A DNA stretch of 60,690 bases from JBQCEE01 sp051960575 (GCF_051960575.1 NZ_JBQCEE010000306.1:1-60690); one strand, 5' to 3'; shown: positions 7,227 through 15,111, numbered from the stretch's first letter. Made by a program: numbers and translations. The notes: generated by a model from the sequence alone, not told the origin.

Positions 7227-8831
7227 GTGACCGAGCACGGCGGGACGCCCGCGCCGCAGGCCGCGCAGCCACCGGTCGATCCGGACGGTGCCTTCGGGCG
7301 CCCGGACGGCGTGGCCGGCGGGTTCGCGCCGCGTGCCGAGCCGCCCGCCTACGCGCCGCCGCCGCCGACCGTCTCGCCGGCCGAGCAGGCCGTCTTCGGC
7401 CGCCCGCAGGGCGCGGGTGCCTTCGCGCCCGCCCCGGGTGAGCGGCTCGCGCCCACCTACCAGCCGCCACAGCCGACGCCGCGGATCTACAGCGAGGCGT
7501 TCGGGCCGACGCCCGGCGCTCGCGACGGCTTCGCGCCGGCGCCGGGTACCCGGCTCGAGCCCCGCGCCGCCGGCCCCGGATCGCCCTGGTGGAAGCCGGA
7601 CGCCCAGCGCGACCCCTGGCGCGACCCGAACTCGCCGTTCTGGCTGGGCCGGGGAGCGATCTTCGCCCGCGGCCAGTTCGCCCAGCGGGCGCCGGAGCTG
7701 GACGAGGAGACCGCGGCCGACGACGAGGTCGAGGACGCCGACGAGGCGACGCCGGCCGCGGCCGCGCCCGTCGCGGCGACCCCGCGGCTGCGTCTGCTGG
7801 TGCTCATGACCGTCGTCGCCCTGCTCGTCGGCGCCGTCGGCGGGGTGGTCGGCTGGTTCATCGCCGACACCACCGGCAACGCCCTGCACCGCGACGACGT
7901 CTCGCTCGCCCAGGTCGACAAGCCCGCGAACCGGCCGCCCGGCTCGGTCGCCGACCTCGCCCGGCGCGTCGGCCCGGCGGTCGTGCAGATCGACGTCCAG
8001 ACGCCGCAGGGCGCGGGCGTCGGCTCGGGCGTCGTCATCGACAAGCACGGGTACGTGCTCACGAACAACCCCGTCGTCGCCGGCGCGACGAACATCCTGG
8101 TCGTCTTCAGCGACGAGGCGACCTCCGATGCGAAGATCGTCGGGACGGACCCGGTGAGCGACCTCGCGGTGATCAAGGTGTCGGCCGACAAGCTCACCGT
8201 GGCGACCCTGGGCAACAGCGACACCCTGGCGGTCGGCGACCCGGTGATCGCTATCGGCTCGCCGCGCGGGCTCACGGGCACGGTCACCGCGGGCATCGTG
8301 TCGGCGAAGAACCGGCCGGTGCCGGTGGCGAACGAGGACGGCTCGGCCGACGCCGTGCTGGACGCGATCCAGACCGACGCCCCGATCAACCCCGGCAACT
8401 CCGGGGGTGCGCTCGTCGACGCCGCCGGCGCGGTGGTCGGCATCAACTCCGCCGCCGCGCTCGGGTCGTCCAACGGCGTGACCTTCAGCGGGCTGGGCTT
8501 CGCGATCCCCATCAACTACGCGCGCGACATCGCCCAGCAGCTGATCCGCACCGGCAAGGCCGTGCACGGGTCGCTGTCGGCGCGCGGGCACAGCGTGCAG
8601 TCGGGCATCCGGTTCGGGGCGTACCTGTCGCAGGTGCAGCCCGGCGGCGCCGCGGCGAAGGCCGGACTGCGCAACGGTGACGTCATCGTCGTCGCGACCG
8701 GCCGGGTCGTGCAGACCTTCGACGCCCTGCAGGTCGTCGTCGAGGAGCACAAGCCCGGCGACAAACTCGACCTGACGTTCTACCGAGGATCGGCCAAGCA
8801 CACGGTGACCGTCACCCTCGACAAGGCCTAA
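7227..8831 (+). CDS. htrA: HtrA-family membrane serine protease, catalytic His replaced by Pro
   Basis: A 534-residue HtrA/DegP-like protein. The cytoplasmic N-terminal ~190 residues are Pro/Ala-rich and contain three copies of an FGxPxG..FAP.PGxRLxP-like repeat (about 7290-7560). One membrane segment follows (LLVLMTVVALLVGAVGGVVG), then a trypsin-like domain and a C-terminal PDZ domain (AGLRNGDVIVVATGR). In the protease domain Asp312 (SDLAVIKV) and Ser392 (GNSGGAL) are present, but the usual TNNHVV motif reads TNNPVV: codon 8070-8072 is CCC, so the catalytic His is Pro282. Activity should be lost or very weak, suggesting a scaffold or chaperone role. I prefer the GTG at 7227 over the ATG at 7221 because GGGAGG at 7214-7219 is then correctly spaced. 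Confidence 0.93.
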   Translation: MTEHGGTPAPQAAQPPVDPDGAFGRPDGVAGGFAPRAEPPAYAPPPPTVSPAEQAVFGRPQGAGAFAPAPGERLAPTYQPPQPTPRIYSEAFGPTPGARDGFAPAPGTRLEPRAAGPGSPWWKPDAQRDPWRDPNSPFWLGRGAIFARGQFAQRAPELDEETAADDEVEDADEATPAAAAPVAATPRLRLLVLMTVVALLVGAVGGVVGWFIADTTGNALHRDDVSLAQVDKPANRPPGSVADLARRVGPAVVQIDVQTPQGAGVGSGVVIDKHGYVLTNNPVVAGATNILVVFSDEATSDAKIVGTDPVSDLAVIKVSADKLTVATLGNSDTLAVGDPVIAIGSPRGLTGTVTAGIVSAKNRPVPVANEDGSADAVLDAIQTDAPINPGNSGGALVDAAGAVVGINSAAALGSSNGVTFSGLGFAIPINYARDIAQQLIRTGKAVHGSLSARGHSVQSGIRFGAYLSQVQPGGAAAKAGLRNGDVIVVATGRVVQTFDALQVVVEEHKPGDKLDLTFYRGSAKHTVTVTLDKA

Positions 8832-8840
8832 CCTTCCATC

Positions 8841-9389
8841 GTGTTCAACATCGGGCCGATGGAGATGCTGGTGCTCGCCATCGTGGGCCTCGTCGTGCTC
8901 GGGCCCGACCGGCTGCCCGACATCGCCCGCGACGCCGCCCGCTTGCTGCGCACGCTGCGCGACATCGCGACCGGCGCCCGCCAGCAGCTCAAGGACGAGC
9001 TCGGCCCCGAGTTCGCCGACGTCGACCTGCGCAACCTCAACCCGCGCACGGCGGTGCAGCGGGCGCTGCTCGGCGAGGAGTTCGACCCGGCGTCGGTCTC
9101 GCTGCGCAAGTACCACCCGCGCAACGCGCTGCAGGACCTGCTCATCGGCGACCCGGACGACGGCATCGCCGAGGAGGTCGCGTCCGCCAACGGGCGTGCG
9201 AACGGTGTCTCGAGCAACGGGGTCTCGGCGAACGGCCACTCGCCGAACGGCGCGGTGTCGATGAGCAAGCCCGACGGCCCGTCCGGCACGAAGCCGGCCG
9301 ATCCTGGGGGCCCGACCGCGCGCCCGCGGCCGCGTCCGGCGCCGGCGGCACCTGAGGACGCGCCGAAGTACGACCCGGACGCGACCTGA
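8841..9389 (+). CDS. tatB: Sec-independent (Tat) translocase subunit TatB
   Basis: A 182-residue protein with the TatA/B signature: a short outer N-terminus, one membrane helix (MLVLAIVGLVVLGPDRLP) and an amphipathic helix (DIARDAARLLRTLRDIATGARQQLKDELGPEF). The motif GPDRLP and the downstream DVDLRNLNP fit actinobacterial TatB better than TatA. The tail is low-complexity, with about six Asn-Gly units (ANGRANG, SNGVSANG) and then Pro-rich sequence. It starts at GTG 8841, nine bases after htrA, and belongs to the sigE-rseA-htrA-tatB group. tatA and tatC are not in the window. Confidence 0.92.
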   Translation: MFNIGPMEMLVLAIVGLVVLGPDRLPDIARDAARLLRTLRDIATGARQQLKDELGPEFADVDLRNLNPRTAVQRALLGEEFDPASVSLRKYHPRNALQDLLIGDPDDGIAEEVASANGRANGVSSNGVSANGHSPNGAVSMSKPDGPSGTKPADPGGPTARPRPRPAPAAPEDAPKYDPDAT

Positions 9390-9394
9390 CCACC

Positions 9395-9410
9395 ACCCGT
9401 CGCGACGGGT
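9395..9410. terminator. Perfect 16-bp palindrome after tatB
   Basis: ACCCGTCGCGACGGGT is a perfect palindrome five bases after the tatB stop and 32 bases before the next start. Having no loop of its own, it could be a protein-binding site as easily as part of a terminator. Confidence 0.4.
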
Positions 9411-9442
9411 TCCGTTCAGGCGGGCGGGGGCACGCTGGCCCC

Positions 9443-11071
9443 GTGCTCGACACCGTCCGGATGACCCGCGCCGAGCGCGTCTCGCCCCGGCGCCCGGCGG
9501 CCCTGGTCGTGGCCCTGCCGGTCCTGGTGATCGCGACGCTCGGGCTCTGGGACCTGGGGCGGCCGTCGATGTACGGCACCGAGGCGGTGACGTGGTGGGC
9601 CGCGCACCTGAGCCTGCCGCAGCTCGGGCACGTGCTGCTGCACGTCGACGCGGTGCACGGCACGTACTACCTGCTGATGCACGCCGTGCTCGCCGCCGGC
9701 GGCGGCACGTTCATGCTGCGGCTGCCGTCGGTCATCGGCGCGTGCGTCGCGGTCGCGGCGACCGCGCTGCTCGTCCGGCGCCTCACCGGACGCGACCGGC
9801 CGGCCCTCTTCGCCGGGCTCGCCCTCGCCGTGCTGCCCCTGACCAGCGCGACCGCACAGCAGGGCCGCTCGTACGCCATCGACATCGCCGCCGCCGTGCT
9901 CGCCTGGCACCTGTTCGTGCGCGCCCTCGACGACGGGGCGGCTGCCGGCGCGTGGCGCCGCTGGCCGTGGTACGCGCTCGCCCTGGCCGGCTGTGCCTAC
10001 CTGCACGAGATGACGCTGCTGATGATCGCCGCACACGGGGCGACGCTGCTCTGGGCGGGCGCCGGCCGGGACACCGTGCGCGCGTGGCTGCGCGCCTGCG
10101 GGCTTGCGGTCGTGCTCGCGCTGCCGGTGCTCGTGCTCAGCCTGACCCAGAGCGGGCAGGTGCAGTGGATCCGGCCCTCGACGCCGGGCACCCTCGTCGC
10201 CGCCTACCGCGCCCTGCTCGGCCCCGGCTCGGCGGTGCTGCTGCTCAACCTAATGTTGATCATGATCTCCGCGACGGCCCTGCTCGCCCGGCACCGTCCG
10301 TCGGCAGCGACGGACGGTGCTGCCGACATCGGTGGCGGCAGCGTCGGACGGCTGTCCGTGCCGGTGCTCGCGCTGCCGCTGCTCGTGCTGCCGCCGCTGC
10401 TGCTCGTCGGCGAGTCGATGGTCGCGCACCCGCTCTACGGCGGCACCCGCTACGTGGTGTGGTGCCTGCCGGCCGCGGCGATGCTGATCGGTGACGGCCT
10501 CGACCGGCTCCTCTCGTCCGACAGCGGCAGGAACCCCCTGCTGTGGCTCGTTCTCAGACGCGAAAGTGGGCCACAGCGGGGGGTTTCGCGCGTTATGGCG
10601 ACGCTCGCTGCGGTGCTCGGCGTCGGCGTGCTCGCCGGTGCACTGGTCGCGCAGCGGGCCGTGATCGAACGTGCTCACACCGCGGCCGGGGCGCCGCAGG
10701 ACCTGCTGGCGGTGGCGAGCTACATCCGCGACCACGCACGGACGGGCGACGGGGTCGTGTTCGCGCCGCGGTCGTTCGAGTCGGTGGTGCTGGGCTATCC
10801 GCGCGACTTCGCGGGCGTGCGCGACCTCGTGCTCGCCGTGCCGGGCGACCGGTCTGGGACGCTGTACGGCACCGATCGGCCGGGGCCGGCGATCCGGCGG
10901 GCCGTCGACGCCACGGCGCGCGTGTGGCTGATCGGCACGCGCACGCCGGCGGCACGGCACGACCGGCCGGAACTCGAGGCGCTGGCCCGGCACTTCCGCG
11001 TCGCGCAGCGCACGCACGTGCACGGCGCGACGATCACGCTGTTTGAACGGATCAGCCGCGCGTCGGGGTGA
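9443..11071 (+). CDS. Polytopic GT-C type (PMT/ArnT-like) glycosyltransferase
   Basis: A 542-residue protein with about ten hydrophobic segments. The acidic first outer loop (WDLGRPSMYGTEAVTWWAA) and following pattern are those of GT-C enzymes that take sugar from polyprenyl phosphate. The C-terminal ~150 residues (from AHTAAGAPQDLLAVASYIRDHA) form a soluble extracytoplasmic domain. Acceptor and sugar are unknown. A copy of the 18-18-18 palindrome lies inside the gene at 10532-10585 and is translated in frame as about GRNPLLWLVLRRESGPQRGVSR, apparently between a cytoplasmic loop and the next membrane helix. The 3' end overlaps the convergent mrp gene by 20 bases. Start is GTG 9443. Confidence 0.8.
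   Translation: MLDTVRMTRAERVSPRRPAALVVALPVLVIATLGLWDLGRPSMYGTEAVTWWAAHLSLPQLGHVLLHVDAVHGTYYLLMHAVLAAGGGTFMLRLPSVIGACVAVAATALLVRRLTGRDRPALFAGLALAVLPLTSATAQQGRSYAIDIAAAVLAWHLFVRALDDGAAAGAWRRWPWYALALAGCAYLHEMTLLMIAAHGATLLWAGAGRDTVRAWLRACGLAVVLALPVLVLSLTQSGQVQWIRPSTPGTLVAAYRALLGPGSAVLLLNLMLIMISATALLARHRPSAATDGAADIGGGSVGRLSVPVLALPLLVLPPLLLVGESMVAHPLYGGTRYVVWCLPAAAMLIGDGLDRLLSSDSGRNPLLWLVLRRESGPQRGVSRVMATLAAVLGVGVLAGALVAQRAVIERAHTAAGAPQDLLAVASYIRDHARTGDGVVFAPRSFESVVLGYPRDFAGVRDLVLAVPGDRSGTLYGTDRPGPAIRRAVDATARVWLIGTRTPAARHDRPELEALARHFRVAQRTHVHGATITLFERISRASG
10532..10585. repeat. 18-18-18 palindromic element, copy 2, inside a coding sequence
   Basis: AACCCCCTGCTGTGGCTC (10532-10549) pairs with GGGCCACAGCGGGGGGTT (10568-10585); all 18 positions pair if two G-T pairs are allowed, with an 18-base loop. 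Arms, loop length and loop ends resemble the element at 367-420. The reading frame of the glycosyltransferase continues straight through it, so the element is either an in-frame insertion or a coding sequence that became a target. Confidence 0.8.
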
Positions 11072-12185
11072 GCCCGAGCGACCGGCCGACCAGGCTGGTC
11101 TGACGCCGTGCCAGCCGCTCGGCGACCGCGGCGATGGCCTGGGCGGCCGCCGACTCGGGGGACGCGAGCACCACCGGCGTCCCGGCGTCGCCGCCCTCGC
11201 GCACGCGCTGGTCGATCGGGATCTGCCCGAGCAGCGGCACGGTCGTGCCGGTCGACTGCGAGAGCGAGTCGGCCACGGCCTGGCCACCGCCGGAGCCGAA
11301 CAGCTCCATGCGCTCGCCGGTCGGGAGCTCGAGCCAGCTCATGTTCTCGACGACGCCCACGATCTGCTGGTGCGTCTGCAGCGCGATCGAGCCGGCCCGC
11401 TCGGCCACCTCGCGCGCGGCGAGCTGCGGCGTCGTGACGACGAGCAGTTCCGCCGACGGCACGAGCTGCGCCACCGAGATGGCGATGTCGCCGGTGCCGG
11501 GCGGCAGGTCCATGAGCAGCACGTCGAGGTCGCCCCAGAAGACGTCGGCGAGGAACTGCTGCAGCGCGCGGTGCAGCATCGGGCCGCGCCACACCACCGC
11601 GGTGTTGCCGGGCGTGAACATGCCGATCGAGATGACCTTCACGTCGTGCGCCGACGGCGGCATGATCATCTGCTCGACCTGCGTCGGCTTGCCGGTGACG
11701 CCGAGCATGCGGGGCACCGAGAAGCCGTAGATGTCGGCGTCCACGACACCGACCGAGAGGCCCTTCTGCGCGAGCGCGACGGCCAGGTTCACCGTCACCG
11801 ACGACTTGCCGACACCGCCCTTGCCGGACGCGACCGCGTAGACGCGGGTGCGCGATCCGGGCTGGGCGAACGGGATCTCGTTGGCCGGCGCGTCGCCGCG
11901 CAGCTTCTGCCGCAGCTCGGTGCGCTGGGCGTCGGTCATGACGCCGAGCTCGACCGACACCGACGCCACGCCCTCGAGCGGCTGCACGGCCGCCGTGACG
12001 TCGCGGGTCAGCTGCTCCTTCATCGGGCAGCCGGGCACGGTGAGCAGCACCTTCACGGCCACGGCGCCGTCGGGCGTCGTGGCGATCGACTCGACCATCC
12101 CCAGCTCGGTGATCGGGCGGCGGATCTCGGGGTCGTTCACGCGTGCGAGGGCAGCGCGGATCGCGGTCTCGTTCGGGGCGGGCAC
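11052..12185 (-). CDS. mrp: Mrp/NBP35-type P-loop ATPase, iron-sulfur cluster carrier
   Basis: A 377-residue Mrp/ApbC protein. An N-terminal MIP18/DUF59 domain (AALARVNDPEIRRPITELGMVESI, GCPMKEQLTRDV) is followed by a deviant Walker A P-loop AVASGKGGVGKSSVTVNLA, the VVDADIYGFSVPRMLG segment, and DLDVLLMDLPPGTGD. It is expected to bind and pass on Fe-S clusters in the cytoplasm using ATP. I see no CxxC pair in the C-terminal part, where some homologues have one. The start is taken as GTG 12185 (VPAPNETAIRAAL) without a clear ribosome binding site. It is divergent from marR and converges on the glycosyltransferase gene with 20 bases of overlap. Confidence 0.95.
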   Translation of the reverse strand: MPAPNETAIRAALARVNDPEIRRPITELGMVESIATTPDGAVAVKVLLTVPGCPMKEQLTRDVTAAVQPLEGVASVSVELGVMTDAQRTELRQKLRGDAPANEIPFAQPGSRTRVYAVASGKGGVGKSSVTVNLAVALAQKGLSVGVVDADIYGFSVPRMLGVTGKPTQVEQMIMPPSAHDVKVISIGMFTPGNTAVVWRGPMLHRALQQFLADVFWGDLDVLLMDLPPGTGDIAISVAQLVPSAELLVVTTPQLAAREVAERAGSIALQTHQQIVGVVENMSWLELPTGERMELFGSGGGQAVADSLSQSTGTTVPLLGQIPIDQRVREGGDAGTPVVLASPESAAAQAIAAVAERLARRQTSLVGRSLGLTPTRG

Positions 12186-12233
12186 GCCGTCGATGGTACG
12201 GAACCCCCGAGGGCGGCCTCCTAGGCTGAGGGC

Positions 12234-12734
12234 GTGACGGAGATCCCGCCGGTGCGCCCCGACGACTGGCGGGTGGCCGTGTGGCGGCGGTTCCTGCACG
12301 CGCACGCGGTCGTCGTGCGGGCGCTCGAGCAGGACCTCGCCGCCTCCGCCGACCTGCCGCTCGGCTGGTACGACGTGCTGCTGCAGCTCGCCGAGGCGCC
12401 CGGACGACGCCTGCGCATGGCCGAGCTCGCCGACCGGGTGCTGCTGTCGCGCTCGGGACTCACCCGGCTGGTCGACCGGCTCGCCGCCGACGGGCTGGTG
12501 CGCCGCGAACCCTCGCCGGACGACGCGCGCGGCACGTTCACCGTGCTCACCGCCGCCGGCGTCGAGCGGCTGCGCCGGGCCGTGCCGCCGCACCTCGCGT
12601 CCGTGCAGCAGCACTTCCTCGGGCACTTCGACGACGACGACCTGCGCCGGCTCGACGACCTGCTGCGACGGGTGGTCGGGCGCGACGACGGTGACGCAGG
12701 CGGCAGCGCGGGCCCGGCGACCGGCCGCGCGTGA
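12234..12734 (+). CDS. MarR-family transcriptional regulator
   Basis: A 166-residue winged-helix regulator: LPLGWYDVLLQLAEAPGRRLRMAELADRVLLSRSGLTRLVDRLAADGLVRREPSPDDARGTFTVLTAAG contains the recognition helix and the wing with the conserved D-x-R. It is the first gene of marR-azlC-azlD, with four-base overlaps, so it probably controls the amino acid exporter in response to a small ligand. The C-terminus is Gly/Asp-rich. Only 48 bases separate it from the divergent mrp gene, so its operator may also affect mrp. Confidence 0.92.
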   Translation: MTEIPPVRPDDWRVAVWRRFLHAHAVVVRALEQDLAASADLPLGWYDVLLQLAEAPGRRLRMAELADRVLLSRSGLTRLVDRLAADGLVRREPSPDDARGTFTVLTAAGVERLRRAVPPHLASVQQHFLGHFDDDDLRRLDDLLRRVVGRDDGDAGGSAGPATGRA

Positions 12735-13402
12735 GCGAGGCGACCGAGGACGACCGGCGGGCGGTCGTGCGCGACGCGCTGGGCGTGGGGGTGGCCGTCG
12801 GCAGCTACGGCTTCGCGTTCGGCGCCGCGTCGGTGGCGTCCGGGCTGTCGGTGCTGCAGTCGTGCCTGCTCTCGCTGCTCGCGTTCACCGGCGGCACGCA
12901 GTTCGCCGTCGTCGGCGTGGTGGCGGGCGGCGGCGGACTCGCGCCCGCGCTGAGCAGCGGCCTGCTGCTCGGCTCGCGCAACATGCTCTACGCGATGCGC
13001 ATGGCGCCGGTGCTGCGCGTGCGGGGCCTGCGGCGGCTGCTCGCGGCGCACGGCACGATCGACGAGTCGACGGCGATGGCGGTGGCGCGTCCGAACGACG
13101 AGCTGGCGCGGGTGGCGTTCTGGTGGACCTTCGCCGGCGTCTTCACGTTCTGGAACCTGACGACGCTGGGCGGCGCGCTGGCGGGGTCGGTGATCGACCC
13201 TGCCAGGATCGGTCTGGACGCCGTGGTGCCGGCCGCGTTCCTCGCCTTCCTGTGGCCGCGGCTGCGCACGGGCGCGGTCGAGCGGCGGGTGGCGGCGGCC
13301 GGTGCGGTGATCGCGCTGGTGCTGATCCCGTTCACGCCGCCGGGCGTGCCGGTGCTCGCGGCGACGGCGGCACTGCTGCTGGCCGGTCGGGTGCGCGCGT
13401 GA
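12731..13402 (+). CDS. azlC: AzlC-family branched-chain amino acid exporter, large subunit
   Basis: A 223-residue membrane protein. SYGFAFGAASVASGLSVLQSCLLSLLAFTGGTQFAVVGV is the AzlC signature; about seven hydrophobic segments follow, including SRNMLYAMRMAPVL. With AzlD it forms a two-component exporter for branched-chain or related amino acids or analogues. GTG 12731 overlaps the marR stop (GTGA). Confidence 0.92.
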   Translation: MSEATEDDRRAVVRDALGVGVAVGSYGFAFGAASVASGLSVLQSCLLSLLAFTGGTQFAVVGVVAGGGGLAPALSSGLLLGSRNMLYAMRMAPVLRVRGLRRLLAAHGTIDESTAMAVARPNDELARVAFWWTFAGVFTFWNLTTLGGALAGSVIDPARIGLDAVVPAAFLAFLWPRLRTGAVERRVAAAGAVIALVLIPFTPPGVPVLAATAALLLAGRVRA

Positions 13403-13710
13403 ACCTCTGGACGCTCGTGCTGCTCACCGTCGCCGGCTGCTACCTGCTCAAGCTGGCCGGCTACCTCGTGCCCGCGCGCGTCCTCGACCATCCCGGCGTG
13501 CGGCGGCTGGTCGAGATGGTGCCGGTGGCGCTGCTCGCGGCGCTGGTGGTGGTCGAGGCGGTGGCCGACGGCCGGCACCTGCGCCTCGACGGCCCGCGGC
13601 TGGCCGGCTTCGCCGTGGGCGCGCTCGCCCTCTGGCGCCGCGCCCCGTTCCTCGTCGTGATCGTCGCGGCCGCTCTCACCGCCGCGCTGCTGCGGCTCGG
13701 GATCTCGTGA
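13399..13710 (+). CDS. azlD: AzlD-family exporter, small subunit
   Basis: A 103-residue protein with about three to four membrane helices, starting VNLWTLVLLTVAGCYLLKLAGYLVP and containing HPGVRRLVEMVPVALLAALVVVEAV, typical of AzlD. GTG 13399 overlaps the azlC stop (GTGA). The stop codon itself is part of the first box of the six-box repeat element at 13707-13807. Confidence 0.9.
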   Translation: MNLWTLVLLTVAGCYLLKLAGYLVPARVLDHPGVRRLVEMVPVALLAALVVVEAVADGRHLRLDGPRLAGFAVGALALWRRAPFLVVIVAAALTAALLRLGIS

Positions 13711-13807
13711 CGGATTCCGCGTCGAGTGACGGATCGTCGCGTCGGGTGACGGGCCGACACGCCGTCACGCGAGGGCCGAATCCGTCACTCGGCGGCAGAT
13801 CCGTCAC
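13707..13807. repeat. Symmetric six-box GTGACGG element, copy 1
   Basis: Three direct GTGACGG boxes (13707, 13726, 13746) are followed by three inverted CCGTCAC boxes (13762, 13782, 13801). Start-to-start steps are 19, 20, 16, 20 and 19 bases, so the array is a mirror image of itself with about two DNA turns between boxes. Longer pairings exist, for example GTGACGGATTC with GAATCCGTCAC (13778-13788) and GTGACGGATC with GATCCGTCAC. Box 1 contains the azlD stop codon. The element lies between convergent genes. Copy 2 is at 21044-21145. Confidence 0.85.
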
Positions 13808-13829
13808 CAGATGGGCGGACGAGGCAGGC

Positions 13830-14369
13830 TCAGCCCCGCGCGGCGAGGTAGGCGCGGGCACGTGAGCGGTACCAGAGCGACCAGGCAGCGCCGAGCAGCG
13901 TGAGGACGGCGAGCAGCGCCGCGGCGAGCCGGGCGCCAGGCCGTTCGGCCAGCGCGAACAGGCCGAGCGCGAGGACGAGGGCGACGAGGCAGACCCCGGC
14001 GGCCCACGCATAGCCACGCACGACGCGGGACGCCTCGCCGTCGGCGATGGCGCGCACCACCGGGTCGGCGGGCGGCGTCGCCGAGCGGATGGCCCGCCCG
14101 ACGGCGAGCCGGTCGGTGCGGGGGAGCCCGAAGACGAGCGGCAGCCGGGGGTCGGCGGCGCCCGGCCGACGACGGACGGTCGCGCCGAGGGCGACGACGA
14201 GCGCGATCACGGTCGCCGCCGCGACGAGGGTCGCCGTCGTCGCGGCCTGCACCGACCGCCCGTCCACGAGGGTCAGCAGCGGCGTCAGCACGACCACCGC
14301 CGCCGGCAGCGCGAGCATGCGGCGGCGCGAGCTCACCACGGCGCGCTCGCGGATGTCGTCGAGGGTCAC
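13830..14369 (-). CDS. Hypothetical four-helix membrane protein (paralogue A)
   Basis: A 179-residue protein with two pairs of hydrophobic segments (LALPAAVVVLTPLLTLV, TLVAAATVIALVVALGA; GVCLVALVLALGLFAL, AALLAVLTLLGAAW). The cytoplasmic loop between them is LPLVFGLPRTDRLAVGRAIRSATPP. The next gene upstream (14499-15077) has the same layout and a similar loop, so the two are tandem paralogues. No family name is known to me. Start is taken as GTG 14369 (VTLDDIRERAVV). Confidence 0.75.
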   Translation of the reverse strand: MTLDDIRERAVVSSRRRMLALPAAVVVLTPLLTLVDGRSVQAATTATLVAAATVIALVVALGATVRRRPGAADPRLPLVFGLPRTDRLAVGRAIRSATPPADPVVRAIADGEASRVVRGYAWAAGVCLVALVLALGLFALAERPGARLAAALLAVLTLLGAAWSLWYRSRARAYLAARG

Positions 14370-14411
14370 GCCATCAGTGTGCGGTCGCGGCGCCGTTCCG
14401 GCACGGCGCAA

Positions 14412-14469
14412 CCGTGATCAACACCCGCCGCGCCCGGTCTGCGCCGGTTCGGACGGGTGTCGATCACGG
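14412..14469. repeat. TGATCAACACCC inverted repeat, copy 2
   Basis: CCGTGATCAACACCCG (14412-14427) pairs with CGGGTGTCGATCACGG (14454-14469), with one G-T pair in 16 and a 26-base loop. It lies between two minus-strand genes, as does copy 1 at 3857-3908, which has the same core TGATCAACACCC and a loop of similar size (28 bases). Confidence 0.75.
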
Positions 14470-14498
14470 GATGCGGCCCGACGCCGCCCGCGGCCCGG

Positions 14499-15077
14499 TC
14501 AGCGCGCGAGCAGTGCCTCGATGCCGGCGGCGGAGGTCGGGGCCTCGACGGCGCGCAGGTAGGCGCGTCCGCGGCCCGCGCGCCGCCGGATCGCCGCGGC
14601 GATCACCAGCCAGCAGCCGGCGAGCACGACGTCGAACACCGTCTGCGCGGTCGGTGTGCCGGGGAACAGCGGCTGCAACAGCAGCAGCACCGCGAACGCC
14701 GCCCAGTACAGCCCCATCGTGCGCACGCGCACGTACCGCGCCGCCTCGTGCACGGTGATCGCGGCGAGGTCGGCGGCGGACGGCGGCGTCGCGGTACGGA
14801 TCGCCGTGTCGAGCTCGCGCCGCTGGTCGGCCGGAAGGCCGAGCCGCAGCGGCAGGCGCCGGTGGGCGAAGAGGGGACGCCGCCACAGCCACAGCCCGAC
14901 GACGAGCGCCACCACGGCCGCTGCCGTCAGGGCCGCGTCGCCGGGCGCCGTGTTGCCGTCGCCGTCGATCGCGGCGTTGACGAACGCCAGCGCCGCGCCG
15001 AGCACCGGCGTCGTCCAGGCGAGCCGCTTCGTGCGCACCGCCGCGAGCGCCCGCACCGCGTCCAGGTCGATCGGCAT
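14499..15077 (-). CDS. Hypothetical four-helix membrane protein (paralogue B)
   Basis: A 192-residue protein with the same plan as 13830-14369: two helices (TTPVLGAALAFVNAAI, ALTAAAVVALVVGLWLW), a cytoplasmic loop LPLRLGLPADQRRELDTAIRTATPP, and two more helices (GLYWAAFAVLLLLQPLF, TVFDVVLAGCWLVIAAAI). The shared LPL.xGLP......AIR.ATPP pattern shows common descent. ATG 15077 (MPIDLDAVRALAAV) is chosen. Function unknown. Confidence 0.75.
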   Translation of the reverse strand: MPIDLDAVRALAAVRTKRLAWTTPVLGAALAFVNAAIDGDGNTAPGDAALTAAAVVALVVGLWLWRRPLFAHRRLPLRLGLPADQRRELDTAIRTATPPSAADLAAITVHEAARYVRVRTMGLYWAAFAVLLLLQPLFPGTPTAQTVFDVVLAGCWLVIAAAIRRRAGRGRAYLRAVEAPTSAAGIEALLAR

Positions 15078-15111
15078 GCCAGCAGTGTGCGGCACGCGCC
15101 GGACCTTGGCA

